Part shown: in pieces, positions 8,536 through 17,236 of the stretch
Position numbering within the stretch: the stretch's first letter is position 1
How the letters are laid out: each line of letters starts with the position of its first letter
Source of the DNA: Falsirhodobacter flavus
GTDB lineage: Bacteria; Pseudomonadota; Alphaproteobacteria; Rhodobacterales; Rhodobacteraceae
Length of the DNA stretch: 64,000 nt
Assembly (NCBI GenBank): GCA_029846755.1
Contig: JARWBI010000001.1
Location: 434,001-498,000, forward strand
Direction of reading: 5' to 3'
Notes under the pieces: generated by a model
The model's database searches: none
What the model was told of the DNA's origin: nothing
Seen by the model: only the letters and a program-made list of their open reading frames with translations
Translations under genes and position numbers: made by a program

Positions 8536-9437
8536 GGGGTCTCCACCCGGTCGGCCTCGTCCGGGATGATGATGGACAGCGCATCCTTCAGGATCTGGAA
8601 CCGAATGGGAGTCTTCATCCGCGATTTTTCCCCGTCATAGGCGACCAGAAGCGAGGGTTTGGCGGTCTCCACAGTGAAATCCTCGGCATGAAGGATGTCG
8701 ATGTCGCGGCCTTCCTTCACCGTCTTGGTCACCAGATGCCACGTCGTCCGCAAAAGCGCCCCGCGACCGTCGGCATGCGAGACGAACATCACCAGATCGT
8801 CGTCGCTGATCTGTTCCGACCCCGGTAGCCCGAAACGTTGCAGCTGATAGGCCGACCGCGCGACGAAGATCAGCGGCGTCGTCATCGTTTTGTCGTCCAG
8901 CCGGACGGTCATCGGCTTGCGGTATTTCATGAAGGTCTTCAGCACGGACCAATGCGCCGCGATCCGGCGCCGCCCGTATTTCTTGTATACGGATTCGCGC
9001 TGTTTCAGGATCGCAGGATAGATCCCGAGGCTGGCATTGTTCAGAAACACCTTGCCGTTCACCGTCCCGACCGAGATCCGGTGCGGATGCCCGTTCAGGA
9101 TCGCCTTTGCCGCCGGCTCCGGTTCCTGTGGCAGTTGCAGGCCCCGCGCGAAATAGTTGAAGGTGCCCAGTGGAAGCACGGCCATGTGGGCATCGCTGTT
9201 CACCATCGCATTGGCGACGCCCATCACCGTGCCATCCCCCCCGGCGGCGACGATGGTGGTGAAGCCGTCGGCGATGGCGCGGTCCACGGTTTCGGACAGA
9301 TCGTGCCCTTCCTGCCAGCGGCGCAGGGTCGCGGCGCCGAACACCTCCATCGCGCGGTCGATGGCTTCGGCATCGTGGCTGTTGCGGCCCGAATTGGGAT
9401 TGGCGACGACGCAGATCGTGGCGGGGTCGATGGGCAT
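8532..9437 (-). CDS. Diacylglycerol kinase-family lipid kinase
   Basis: 301 residues. The diacylglycerol kinase catalytic domain occupies the first 130 residues, with ANPNSGRNS near the N-terminus and the nucleotide-binding motif AAGGDGTVMGVANAM. PLGTFNYFARGL follows, typical of YegS/DagK-like soluble lipid kinases. The C-terminal part carries the beta-sandwich domain. It likely phosphorylates diacylglycerol or another lipid at the inner membrane. The ATG at 9437 has AAGGAG upstream; a frame extension to 9497 lacks support. It is co-transcribed with the metallophosphoesterase. Confidence 0.85.
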   Translation of the reverse strand: MPIDPATICVVANPNSGRNSHDAEAIDRAMEVFGAATLRRWQEGHDLSETVDRAIADGFTTIVAAGGDGTVMGVANAMVNSDAHMAVLPLGTFNYFARGLQLPQEPEPAAKAILNGHPHRISVGTVNGKVFLNNASLGIYPAILKQRESVYKKYGRRRIAAHWSVLKTFMKYRKPMTVRLDDKTMTTPLIFVARSAYQLQRFGLPGSEQISDDDLVMFVSHADGRGALLRTTWHLVTKTVKEGRDIDILHAEDFTVETAKPSLLVAYDGEKSRMKTPIRFQILKDALSIIIPDEADRVETP

Positions 9438-9509
9438 GGGGGGAAACTCCTTTGGGCCGGTGGCAAAACGCCTGCCGCCGCCTTCGGGTTTCGCCATAGC
9501 GTGCGAATG

Positions 9510-10433
9510 TTACGAAAGAACCTGCATCGCCGTCGCCATGTCGGCCCGGCAGCGGGCGGTGATGAAATCGACGAACAGGCGCAGCTTGGGGTCGCGCAGG
9601 CGGCGGTGCTGGAACAGGCAGGAAAGCTGCGTGGGCAGCGGCGGGGTGGCGGTGGCCACCGGAATCAGCGCGCCCGATTGCAGATGTTCGGCCACCTCGA
9701 ATATCGGCTTCATGACGATGCCGCGCCCGTCCAGCGCCCAGCCGGTCAAAACATCGCCGTCATCAGACTCGAACGGGCCGGTGATCTCGAACCGTCTTGG
9801 CCCATCGGGGGTCTGGAGCGTCCATTGGAACTCCTTCGCGCCCGGAAAGCGCAGGTTCAGGCAGTCGTGATGGCCATCGACCAGCGCCGCGCCATCAGCC
9901 GGATTGCCCCGCCGCGCGATATAGGCGGGCGCGGCACAAAGCACGCGCGGGCAGTCGGCCACCAGCTTCACCTTCAATGTGCTGTCTTCAAGGATGCCAA
10001 GGTGGAAGGCCAGATCCAGCCCTTCGGCGGTCACGTCCACGTTGCGGTCCGACAGGCGCAGACGCAGGTCGATCTGCGGATAGAGGTCCTTGAACGCCGG
10101 GATATGCGGCGCGATGAACCGCCGCCCGATGCCCAAGGGGGCGGCCAGATGGATCGTCCCGCGCGGGTTTTGCGTGACGTCCACCACCGCAGCCTCGGCC
10201 TCGTCGATGGCCTCCAGCACCTTTCGCGCACCGTCATAGAAGATGCGCCCATTCTCGGTCGGTTGCAGCGTGCGGGTGGTGCGGTTGAACAGCCGCACGC
10301 CCAGATGCTTCTCCAATTCCGAGATTCGGGCCGATGCCACGGCGGGCGAGGTGCGCTGGTCGCGGGCCGCCGCGCTCATGCTGCCCAATTCATAGACACG
10401 CACGAACATGCGGATGTTGTTCACATAGGCCAA
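9510..10433 (-). CDS. LysR-family transcriptional regulator next to puuD
   Basis: 307 residues. There is an N-terminal winged helix-turn-helix (about 5-65, GSMSAAARDQRTSPAVASAR and LEKHLGVRLFNRTTRTLQPT) and a C-terminal substrate-binding domain. The likely start is a TTG at 10433, which gives the N-terminus expected of this subgroup; a GTG at 10424 is the alternative, and neither has a strong ribosome-binding site, consistent with low expression. It is divergent from puuD with 101 bases between them, the classic layout for a LysR activator of its neighbour, so urate or a breakdown product may be the inducer (inference). Confidence 0.85.
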   Translation of the reverse strand: MAYVNNIRMFVRVYELGSMSAAARDQRTSPAVASARISELEKHLGVRLFNRTTRTLQPTENGRIFYDGARKVLEAIDEAEAAVVDVTQNPRGTIHLAAPLGIGRRFIAPHIPAFKDLYPQIDLRLRLSDRNVDVTAEGLDLAFHLGILEDSTLKVKLVADCPRVLCAAPAYIARRGNPADGAALVDGHHDCLNLRFPGAKEFQWTLQTPDGPRRFEITGPFESDDGDVLTGWALDGRGIVMKPIFEVAEHLQSGALIPVATATPPLPTQLSCLFQHRRLRDPKLRLFVDFITARCRADMATAMQVLS

Positions 10434-10479
10434 TCGGGATTATCCAGCGCGATTTGAAAGTGCTTGGGCATTTGCAGAA

Positions 10480-10507
10480 TTAACAGAAAGGTGACGGTCG
10501 GTATAGC
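10480..10507 (+). promoter_or_regulatory. Candidate puuD promoter
   Basis: TTAACA (10480-10485) and TATAGC (10502-10507), 16 bases apart, fit a sigma-70-type -35/-10 pair about 28 bases before the puuD ATG. The match is moderate. LysR activators often bind just upstream of such weak promoters. Confidence 0.4.
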
Positions 10508-10534
10508 CTGATGCCAGCGAAGCAGGAGCCAGCC

Positions 10535-11749
10535 ATGTACGACATGACCGTGATCTGGGAATGGGTGGAGATCGCCGTCCGCTGGACGCATGTGATCACC
10601 GCCATCGCGTGGATCGGATCGTCATTCTATTTCATCGCGCTGGACCTTGGTCTGCGGAAAGCGCCCGACCTTCCCTCCGGCGCGCATGGCGAGGAGTGGC
10701 AGGTCCATGGCGGCGGCTTCTATCACATCCGCAAGTATCTGGTCGCCCCCGCCGCGATGCCGGAACATCTGACGTGGTTCAAATGGGAAAGCTATGCGAC
10801 ATGGCTGTCGGGCTTCACCATGCTCGTGCTGGTCTATTACCTCGGGTCGGAGTTTTACCTGATCGACCCGGCGGTGATGGATCTGGCGCCGTGGCAGGCC
10901 ATCGGAATTTCGCTGGCATCGCTCGCCTTCGGCTGGCTGGCCTATGACACGATCTGCAAATCGCGCTTCGGCGACGACAACACGCGCCTGATGCTGCTGC
11001 TTTATGTGATCCTCGTGTGCATGAGCTGGGGCTATACGCAGGTCTTTTCTGGCCGCGCCGCGCTGCTGCACTTGGGCGCGTTCACCGCCACGATCATGAG
11101 CGCGAACGTCTTCCTCATCATCATGCCGAACCAACGTATCGTGGTGGCGGACCTGAAGGCGGGGCGCGTGCCGGATGCAAAATACGGCAAGATCGCCAAG
11201 CAGCGCAGCACGCACAACAACTACCTGACGCTGCCGGTGTTGTTCCTGATGCTGTCGAACCACTATCCGCTGGTGTTCGCCACCCAATACAACTGGGTGA
11301 TCGCGTCACTTGTCTTCCTGATGGGCGTGACGATCCGGCATTACTTCAACACCAAACACGCGCGGAAGGGGAACCCGAACTGGACATGGGCCGCGACGGT
11401 GATCCTGTTCATCGTGATCGCGTGGCTGTCATCCGTGCCGATGATGCGGCAAGAGGCGACGCTGACCCCCGCCGCCCAGCGTTTCGCGGATGCGGCGGGC
11501 TTCGATCAGGTGACGCAGATCGTGCAGGGCCGCTGTTCGATGTGCCATGCCGCCGAACCGGGGTGGGAGGGGCTGATGTGGGCGCCCAAAGGCGTGCATC
11601 TCGAAACGCCGCAGCAGATCGCGCACGAGGCGCGGCGCATCTATCTGCAATCGGGGGTCACGCATGCGATGCCGCCCGCGAACCTGTCCTTCATGGAGGA
11701 GCAGGAGCGAGCGGCGATCGTCGCGTGGTATCGGTCGGTCAGCGGCTGA
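10535..11749 (+). CDS. puuD: Membrane urate oxidase (urate hydroxylase) PuuD with cytochrome c domain
   Basis: 404 residues. The N-terminal ~305 residues are a multi-helix membrane domain with conserved histidines (RWTHVITAIAWIGSSFYFIA, THNNYLTLPVLFLMLSNHYP). The C-terminal ~90 residues are a cytochrome c domain with one haem-binding CSMCH at 334-338 and a distal methionine in THAMPPANLSFM. PuuD oxidises urate to 5-hydroxyisourate and passes electrons to the respiratory chain, replacing soluble O2-dependent uricase. AGGAG lies 6 bases before the ATG at 10535. The gene links XdhABC upstream with the hydrolase downstream in the pathway. Its 3' end overlaps the convergent znuA gene by 11 bases. 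Confidence 0.94.
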   Translation: MYDMTVIWEWVEIAVRWTHVITAIAWIGSSFYFIALDLGLRKAPDLPSGAHGEEWQVHGGGFYHIRKYLVAPAAMPEHLTWFKWESYATWLSGFTMLVLVYYLGSEFYLIDPAVMDLAPWQAIGISLASLAFGWLAYDTICKSRFGDDNTRLMLLLYVILVCMSWGYTQVFSGRAALLHLGAFTATIMSANVFLIIMPNQRIVVADLKAGRVPDAKYGKIAKQRSTHNNYLTLPVLFLMLSNHYPLVFATQYNWVIASLVFLMGVTIRHYFNTKHARKGNPNWTWAATVILFIVIAWLSSVPMMRQEATLTPAAQRFADAAGFDQVTQIVQGRCSMCHAAEPGWEGLMWAPKGVHLETPQQIAHEARRIYLQSGVTHAMPPANLSFMEEQERAAIVAWYRSVSG

Positions 11750-12629
11750 GGCAGTCGGTCAGCGTTCCTGCCAGCCCACGCATCAGATCGGCGTAAAGCT
11801 GCGGCCCTGCCTCTAGCGCCGATCCTTCGGGGTCCAGCGCATCGCCCACTGTGACGCCCGTATCGCCCGCCATCTGCGTGACCAGCTTGGGGTCGTGCTG
11901 CACCTCGGGGAACAGGCAGGCCGCGCCGCCTGCCGCCTTGGTGATCTCGGACAGACGCGCGGCCGAGGGCGACGAGGCATCGCCCAGCGATACCGCCCCG
12001 GCCACCGTCAGCCCGTAATGTTCTGCGAAGTAGCCATAGGCATCGTGGAAGACGATGAAGGGCTTGTCCTTTACCGGGGCAAGCTCTGCGGTGATCTCGG
12101 CATCCAGCGCGGCGATGCTTTCCTTGCCAGCCTCGGCATTGGCGGCATAGGTGGCGGCATTTTCGGGGTCCAGCTTTGACAGTTCCGCCGCGATGGCGTC
12201 CAGCCAGACCGATGCGTTATGCGGGTCCAGCCACGCATGGGGATCGTGGCCGTCATGGCTGTGGCCGTGATGGTCGTGGTCGTGGTCGTGATGATGCTCC
12301 TCGGCGTATTCACGCAGCGTCGCGCCCTCCGCCTCCAGCAGCCCAAGCCGCGCGCCGTCGCCGCCGATCCCGTCCAGCGTTCCGGCCAGCCAGGGCGTCA
12401 TCTCGGGCCCGACCCAGACGACCAGATCGGCGTTCGCCAGACCTCGCGCCTGCGAGGGGCGAAGCTGGAAGTTATGCGCATCCGATCCTGGCGGCAGAAG
12501 CACTTCGGGCGTCGTTCCCATGACGGTTGCCACCAGCGACTGCACCGGGGGGATGTCGGTCACGACCGACATCTCGGCGAAGGCGGGGAAGGCGGCGGTG
12601 GCAAGCAGCAGCGATATGGTATAACGCAT
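11739..12629 (-). CDS. znuA: Zinc ABC transporter substrate-binding protein
   Basis: 296 residues with a Sec signal peptide (about 1-18, cleavage after AFA). It is a periplasmic cluster A-I binding protein that delivers Zn2+ to ZnuBC. A histidine/aspartate-rich loop spans about residues 111-131 (EEHHHDHDHDHHGHSHDGHD), the mark of ZnuA rather than manganese-binding relatives. Zinc-ligand histidines appear in SDAHNFQLRPSQ and DPHAWLDPHNA, and an acidic ligand in FHDAYGYFAEHYGL. It is divergent from zur-znuC-znuB across a shared Zur operator, so it should be repressed when zinc is plentiful. Confidence 0.95.
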   Translation of the reverse strand: MRYTISLLLATAAFPAFAEMSVVTDIPPVQSLVATVMGTTPEVLLPPGSDAHNFQLRPSQARGLANADLVVWVGPEMTPWLAGTLDGIGGDGARLGLLEAEGATLREYAEEHHHDHDHDHHGHSHDGHDPHAWLDPHNASVWLDAIAAELSKLDPENAATYAANAEAGKESIAALDAEITAELAPVKDKPFIVFHDAYGYFAEHYGLTVAGAVSLGDASSPSAARLSEITKAAGGAACLFPEVQHDPKLVTQMAGDTGVTVGDALDPEGSALEAGPQLYADLMRGLAGTLTDCLSR

Positions 12630-12665
12630 GGGAACCCTTTCGTATCGGTGCGGCAGGGCGTATAT

Positions 12666-12678
12666 GTGATAATATCAC
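12666..12678. promoter_or_regulatory. Zur operator in the znuA / zur-znuCB divergent promoter
   Basis: GTGATA-A-TATCAC is a perfect 13-bp palindrome, 36 bases before the znuA start and 16 before the zur start. It resembles the AT-rich Fur-family Zur boxes of Alphaproteobacteria and is the only such palindrome in the intergenic region. Its position allows zinc-loaded Zur to block both promoters, giving autoregulation of zur and co-control of the whole importer. Confidence 0.85.
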
Positions 12679-12694
12679 AAGTCAAGGGCCGCCC

Positions 12695-13168
12695 ATGGAA
12701 CCGCTCGCTTTCCACCATCACGATCATTCGCATTGCGAAGGCGATGTCATGCATCGGGCCGAAGCGCTGGCCAAGGAACAGGGCCTGCGCCTGACCCCCG
12801 TGCGCAAACGGGTGCTGGAGATTCTGCTGGAGGCGCATAAGGCAATGGGCGCCTATGACGTTCTGCAACGGCTCGCGGCCGAGGGGTTCGGCAACCAGCC
12901 CCCCGTCGCCTATCGCGCGCTGGAGTTTCTGGTGGAGCACGGGCTCGCGCACCGCATCCGCCGTCTGAACGCTTTCACCGCCTGTATGCATCCGGGCGAG
13001 GCGCATTCGCCTGCCTTCCTGATCTGCCGGCAATGCGATTCCGTGGCCGAGGCCGATGCCGCCGGAGTCCGCGCAGCTTTGGGTGCGTCGGCAGATGCCT
13101 TGGGCTTCACCATCGAACGCAGCAATATCGAGGCGCTGGGCCTGTGCCCCGCGTGCAAGGCGGCATGA
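12695..13168 (+). CDS. zur: Zinc uptake regulator, Fur family
   Basis: 157 residues. After a His-rich N-terminus (HHHDHSHCEGD) comes the Fur-family winged helix (about 25-90, EQGLRLTPVRKRVLEILLEA and PPVAYRALEFLVEHGLAHRI). The dimerisation domain has two CxxC pairs for structural zinc, CRQC and the C-terminal CPAC. It represses zinc-uptake genes when Zn2+ is bound. The stop overlaps the znuC start (ATGA). Position beside the ZnuABC genes and the palindrome between them make Zur, rather than Fur, near certain. Confidence 0.95.
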   Translation: MEPLAFHHHDHSHCEGDVMHRAEALAKEQGLRLTPVRKRVLEILLEAHKAMGAYDVLQRLAAEGFGNQPPVAYRALEFLVEHGLAHRIRRLNAFTACMHPGEAHSPAFLICRQCDSVAEADAAGVRAALGASADALGFTIERSNIEALGLCPACKAA

Positions 13169-13887
13169 GCCTGATCGCCGCCGAACATGTCACCGTCCGC
13201 CTTGGCGGGTCCGAAGTGCTGTCCGACGTCAGCATCGCGCTGAACGCGGGCGAGATTGTGACCATCGTCGGCCCGAACGGGTCCGGCAAATCGACTTTGC
13301 TGCGCACTTTGCTGGGCATTCTGCCGGTAGCCTCCGGGCGGGTCACGCGGAACGCCCGCATCGGATACGTCCCGCAGAAACTGGCGCTGGAGCGGACGCT
13401 GCCCTTGTCGGTCCGCCGCTTCCTGTCGCTGCCCATCCGCCATTCGCGGGCCGAAACCGACGCCGCGCTGGCCCGCGTCGGCGTTCCCGAGATCGGGGAT
13501 CGCCAGCTTGCCGACCTGTCCGGCGGGCAGCTTCAACGCGCGATGCTGGCGCGGGCGCTGCTGGCGAAACCGCAGGCGATCCTACTGGACGAGCCGACGC
13601 AAGGCCTCGACCAACCCGGGGAGGCGGCGTTCTACCGTCTGCTGGAGGAGGTCCGCCGCGAGACGGGCGCGGCGGTGCTGATGGTCAGCCACGATCTGCA
13701 TGTGGTCATGTCGGCCTCGGACCGGGTGATCTGCCTGAACGGCCATGTCTGCTGCGAGGGCACGCCCCGTGTCGTGTCGAACGCGCCGGAATATCGCGCG
13801 CTGTTCGGCCTTGGCACCCAAGGGGCGCTGGCGCTGTATCAGCACGATCACGACCATACCCACGATTGCGGACATGACCATGCTTGA
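13165..13887 (+). CDS. znuC: Zinc ABC transporter ATP-binding protein
   Basis: 240 residues. Walker A is GPNGSGKST (near 34-42), the ABC signature LSGGQLQRAMLARALL, Walker B AILLDEPTQGLD and the switch His in VSHD. It powers zinc import through ZnuB at the inner membrane. The C-terminus ends in a histidine-rich tail (QHDHDHTHDCGHDHA), unusual for an ATPase and probably zinc-binding. The start codon overlaps the zur stop; the 3' end overlaps the znuB start by 8 bases. Confidence 0.95.
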   Translation: MSLIAAEHVTVRLGGSEVLSDVSIALNAGEIVTIVGPNGSGKSTLLRTLLGILPVASGRVTRNARIGYVPQKLALERTLPLSVRRFLSLPIRHSRAETDAALARVGVPEIGDRQLADLSGGQLQRAMLARALLAKPQAILLDEPTQGLDQPGEAAFYRLLEEVRRETGAAVLMVSHDLHVVMSASDRVICLNGHVCCEGTPRVVSNAPEYRALFGLGTQGALALYQHDHDHTHDCGHDHA

Positions 13888-14668
13888 CGATTTTCTGGTG
13901 CGCGCGGGACTGGCAGGCGTGGGGCTGTCGCTGGCGACGGGGCCTTTGGGGGCGTTCGTCGTCTGGCGGCGGATGGCTTATTTCGGTGACGCGACTGCTC
14001 ATGCCGCGATCCTTGGCGTGGCGCTGGCACTGGCGATGGATCTGCCGGTGGGCTTTGGAACGCTGGCGGTGGCGCTGGTCATGGCCGTGACGGTGTCCAC
14101 GCTATCGGGGCGGGGCTGGGCGATCGACACGGTGCTGGGGGTGCTGGCGCATTCGGCGCTGGCGCTTGGCCTTGTGGCGGTCAGCTTTCTGCAAGGGGTT
14201 CGGGTCGATCTGCAAAGCTGGCTGTTCGGCGATATTCTGGCCGTGTCGCGTGCGGATCTGGCCTTCATCTGGGGTGGGGGCGCTTTGGTCGCGGCGCTGA
14301 TCGCGTGGCGGTGGGACAGGCTGCTGGTGGCCACGGTGAACGAGGATCTGGCCCATGCTGCGGGCGTCGATCCGAACCGCGAACGCATGGTGCTGACGCT
14401 GGCGCTGGCGGTGGTCGTGGCGGTGTCGATCAAGGTGGTCGGCGCACTTCTGATCGCGGCAATGCTGATCGTGCCGGCGGCAGCGGCGCGGGCATTGGCA
14501 CGCGGACCCGAAGCGATGGCGCTGCTGGCATCGGCGATCGGGGCTGCGGCGGCGCTGGCGGGGCTGTGGCTGTCGCTGTCCTTCGACACGCCTGCGGGGC
14601 CGTCCATCGTGGCGGCGGCGGCGGCGGGATTCGTCATCGCGGGAATGGCGGGCCGACTTCGCGCGTGA
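13880..14668 (+). CDS. znuB: Zinc ABC transporter permease
   Basis: 262 residues, almost entirely hydrophobic, of the ABC-3 (manganese/zinc/iron chelate) permease family with about eight helices. The conserved GDATAHAAILGVALA and DTVLGVLAHSALALGLVAVS segments are present. The ATG at 13880 was chosen because GCGGA lies 7 bases before it; an ATG at 13874 is possible. It ends the zur-znuC-znuB unit, and a weak hairpin (14691-14711) follows. Confidence 0.92.
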   Translation: MLDDFLVRAGLAGVGLSLATGPLGAFVVWRRMAYFGDATAHAAILGVALALAMDLPVGFGTLAVALVMAVTVSTLSGRGWAIDTVLGVLAHSALALGLVAVSFLQGVRVDLQSWLFGDILAVSRADLAFIWGGGALVAALIAWRWDRLLVATVNEDLAHAAGVDPNRERMVLTLALAVVVAVSIKVVGALLIAAMLIVPAAAARALARGPEAMALLASAIGAAAALAGLWLSLSFDTPAGPSIVAAAAAGFVIAGMAGRLRA

Positions 14669-14690
14669 TGTCGTTTTTCGCGCGTTTCAT

Positions 14691-14711
14691 GTCGGGCCGA
14701 CCGGCCCCGAC
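14691..14711 (+). terminator. Weak hairpin after znuB
   Basis: GTCGGG (14691-14696) pairs with CCCGAC (14706-14711), 22 bases past the znuB stop. There is no T-run, so termination here is probably inefficient or Rho-dependent; it could also belong to the 5' leader of the following dehydrogenase gene. Confidence 0.3.
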
Positions 14712-14761
14712 CGCGCAAAGGATCGGGCATGAATGGCTTAGCCAACAGCCCGGAGCATCCG

Positions 14762-17236
14762 ATGAAAACCCATGTCAAAGCCCTTGTCGTCGGCGGCGGT
14801 GCCGTCGGAGCGGGCGTCGCCTATCACCTTGCCAAGGCTGGCTGGGACACGATGCTGGTCGAACGGGACGAGCTGACATCGGGGTCGACATGGCATGCCG
14901 CAGGGCTTCTTCCCTTGTTCAACATGAGCTATGCGACGACGCACATCCACAAATACTCGGTCGATTTCTATAAGTCGCTGGAGGCGGAGACGGGGCTGAA
15001 CGCCGGTTTCGCCGTGGTCGGCAACCTGCGGATGGCGCAGACGCAGGATCGGATGGACGAATACATGCTGTATTCCTCGGTTGCGGAAACCTGCGACGTC
15101 TATCACGAATTCCTGACCCCGGCGCAGATGAAGGAACGCTGGCCGCTGCTGCGCACCGACGATCTGAAGGGCGCGCTGTTCCATCCGCAGGACGGTTACA
15201 TCAACCCCGCCGACGTGACGCAGGCAATGGCCAAGGGCGCCCGCCAGCGCGGCGTTCATATCGAACGCAAGGTACAGGTGGACGGATACAAATGGACCGG
15301 GTCCGAATGGATCGTGTCCTGTTCGCGGATGGTGGAAAAGGGCGGCTATCTGGTCCCCTCGGACGAGAAGTTCGAGATCCGCGCCGAACACGTCGTGACC
15401 TGCACCGGCAACCACGCCCAGCGCACGGCGCGGCTGCTGGGCATCAAGATCCCCGCGATCCCGGTGGAACATCAGTTCATCGTGACCGAGCCGGACAAGG
15501 CGCTGCTGGACTGGCGCGCGGCTGGCAACCCCGAACACCCCGTCCTGCGCGATGCCGACGCCAAATGGTATGTGCGCGAGGAACGCGGTGGCTGGATTTT
15601 GGGCCCGTATGAGAAAGGCGCCCCTGCGCGGTTCGAATTCGAGGTGCCGGACAGCTTCCGCGCCGACCTGTTCCCGCTGGATCTGGAACGGATCGAGGAG
15701 GAATACACCTCGATGCTGCACCGGATTCCGTCGTCCGAGACGGTCGGCCTCAAGGACGATTTCAACGGCCCGATCTGCTATACCCCCGATGGCAACCCGC
15801 TGGTCGGCCCCGCGCCGGGGCTGCGCAACATGTGGCTGTGCGAAGGCTTCAGCTTCGGCATCACGGCGGCGGGCGGCACGGGCTACTATCTTGCGCAGAT
15901 GATGGTCGAAGGCGAGGCCGAGATCGACATGGCCAGCCTCGATCCCAAACGCTACGGATCGTGGATGACGACCGAATACGCGGCGCGCAAGAACGAGGAA
16001 TGCTACGACCACGTCTTCATCCTTCACCACCCGGACGAGGAACGCGAGGCCTGCCGCCCGCTGCGCACCGCACCCGCCTATGACCGCCAGATCGCGCTTG
16101 GCGCGCAGATGGGGCAGGTGAACGGGTGGGAACGTCCGAACTACTATGCCCCCGAAGGGTTCAGCGACCACGATTCGCGGTCCTTCCGTCGTGGCGCATG
16201 GTGGGAATATGCGGAATCCGAGGCACGGGCAGTGCGCGAGACGGCCGGGCTGATCGACGCTTCGGCCTTCACCAAGCATCTGGTGCGCGGCAAAGGGGCG
16301 ACGGCGTTCCTTGACCATTTCACCTGCAACAAGCTGCCGAAGGTGGGGCGGATCAACCTGACCTATGCGCTGACACCGCAGGGGACCGTGCGCACGGAAT
16401 ACACCATCGTGCGGCTGGCCGAGGATGAATACTACATCATCTCGGCCGGGGCATGGACGGCCTATGACGCGGATTACCTGCGCAAATCGGCCGAAGGGCA
16501 CGAGGTCGAAATTCACGACGTGACGACCCAATGGGGCGTCTATGCACTGGCCGGACCGAAGTCGCGCGACATTCTGCGCGAACTCATCAAGGATGCCGAC
16601 CCCGCGACGGCGCTGTCGAACAAACGCTTTCCGTGGCTGTCGGCCAAGAAGATCGAACTGGGCATGTGCCCCGTCAACGCCATCCGCGTCGCCTATACCG
16701 GAGAGCTGGGCTGGGAGCTGCACTACCCCATCGAATTCGGGCGCTACCTTTGGGACAAGCTGATGGTCGCGGGCGCGCATCACGGGCTGAAGCTGGTCGG
16801 CGCGCGGGCGCAGAACTGGCTGCGGCAGGAGAAATCCTATCGCGCGTTCGGCTCGGATCTGGGGCGCGATGCGACGCCGCTGGAAGGTGGCCTCGACCGT
16901 TTCGTCGATTTGTCCAAAGAGTTTCAGGGCAAGCAGGCGATGCTGGACACCGGCATCCGCAGCAAGTGCGTGACGCTTCTGATCGACGGGCCGGCGGATG
17001 CCGATCCGTGGGGCAAGGAAGCGATCGTGCTGGACGGTGCGAAGGTCGGGCGTCTGACCTCGGGCGGGTATTCGGTCGCCTTCGGCAAGCAGATCGGGAT
17101 GGGATACGTTCGCCCCGACCTTGCCGAAGTCGGGACGAAGCTGAAGGTGCGGATGTTCCGCGAACTTTACGACGCGGTCGTGGCCGAGGATTCGCCCTTC
17201 GATCCCCAGAACGCCCGCATCCGCATCGACGGTTAG
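14762..17236 (+). CDS. Dimethylglycine/sarcosine dehydrogenase-like FAD and folate enzyme
   Basis: 824 residues with the two-part layout of dimethylglycine/sarcosine dehydrogenases. The N-terminal FAD domain has VVGGGAVGAGVAYHL (9-23) and STWHAAGL, whose His45 matches the residue that carries covalent FAD in mammalian dimethylglycine dehydrogenase. From about residue 430 to the end is a GcvT-like tetrahydrofolate-binding module (YTGELGWELHYPIEFGRYLW). It would demethylate an N-methylated amino acid such as dimethylglycine or sarcosine and pass the one-carbon unit to folate. CGGAG precedes the ATG. No betaine or choline genes are adjacent, so the substrate stays open. It overlaps the convergent GH25 gene by 4 bases. 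Confidence 0.85.
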   Translation: MKTHVKALVVGGGAVGAGVAYHLAKAGWDTMLVERDELTSGSTWHAAGLLPLFNMSYATTHIHKYSVDFYKSLEAETGLNAGFAVVGNLRMAQTQDRMDEYMLYSSVAETCDVYHEFLTPAQMKERWPLLRTDDLKGALFHPQDGYINPADVTQAMAKGARQRGVHIERKVQVDGYKWTGSEWIVSCSRMVEKGGYLVPSDEKFEIRAEHVVTCTGNHAQRTARLLGIKIPAIPVEHQFIVTEPDKALLDWRAAGNPEHPVLRDADAKWYVREERGGWILGPYEKGAPARFEFEVPDSFRADLFPLDLERIEEEYTSMLHRIPSSETVGLKDDFNGPICYTPDGNPLVGPAPGLRNMWLCEGFSFGITAAGGTGYYLAQMMVEGEAEIDMASLDPKRYGSWMTTEYAARKNEECYDHVFILHHPDEEREACRPLRTAPAYDRQIALGAQMGQVNGWERPNYYAPEGFSDHDSRSFRRGAWWEYAESEARAVRETAGLIDASAFTKHLVRGKGATAFLDHFTCNKLPKVGRINLTYALTPQGTVRTEYTIVRLAEDEYYIISAGAWTAYDADYLRKSAEGHEVEIHDVTTQWGVYALAGPKSRDILRELIKDADPATALSNKRFPWLSAKKIELGMCPVNAIRVAYTGELGWELHYPIEFGRYLWDKLMVAGAHHGLKLVGARAQNWLRQEKSYRAFGSDLGRDATPLEGGLDRFVDLSKEFQGKQAMLDTGIRSKCVTLLIDGPADADPWGKEAIVLDGAKVGRLTSGGYSVAFGKQIGMGYVRPDLAEVGTKLKVRMFRELYDAVVAEDSPFDPQNARIRIDG

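Noticed and set aside
12240-12310. CAT/GTG-rich simple repeat in znuA
   Set aside because: It encodes the His/Asp metal loop of ZnuA; codons vary and it is not a repeat array.
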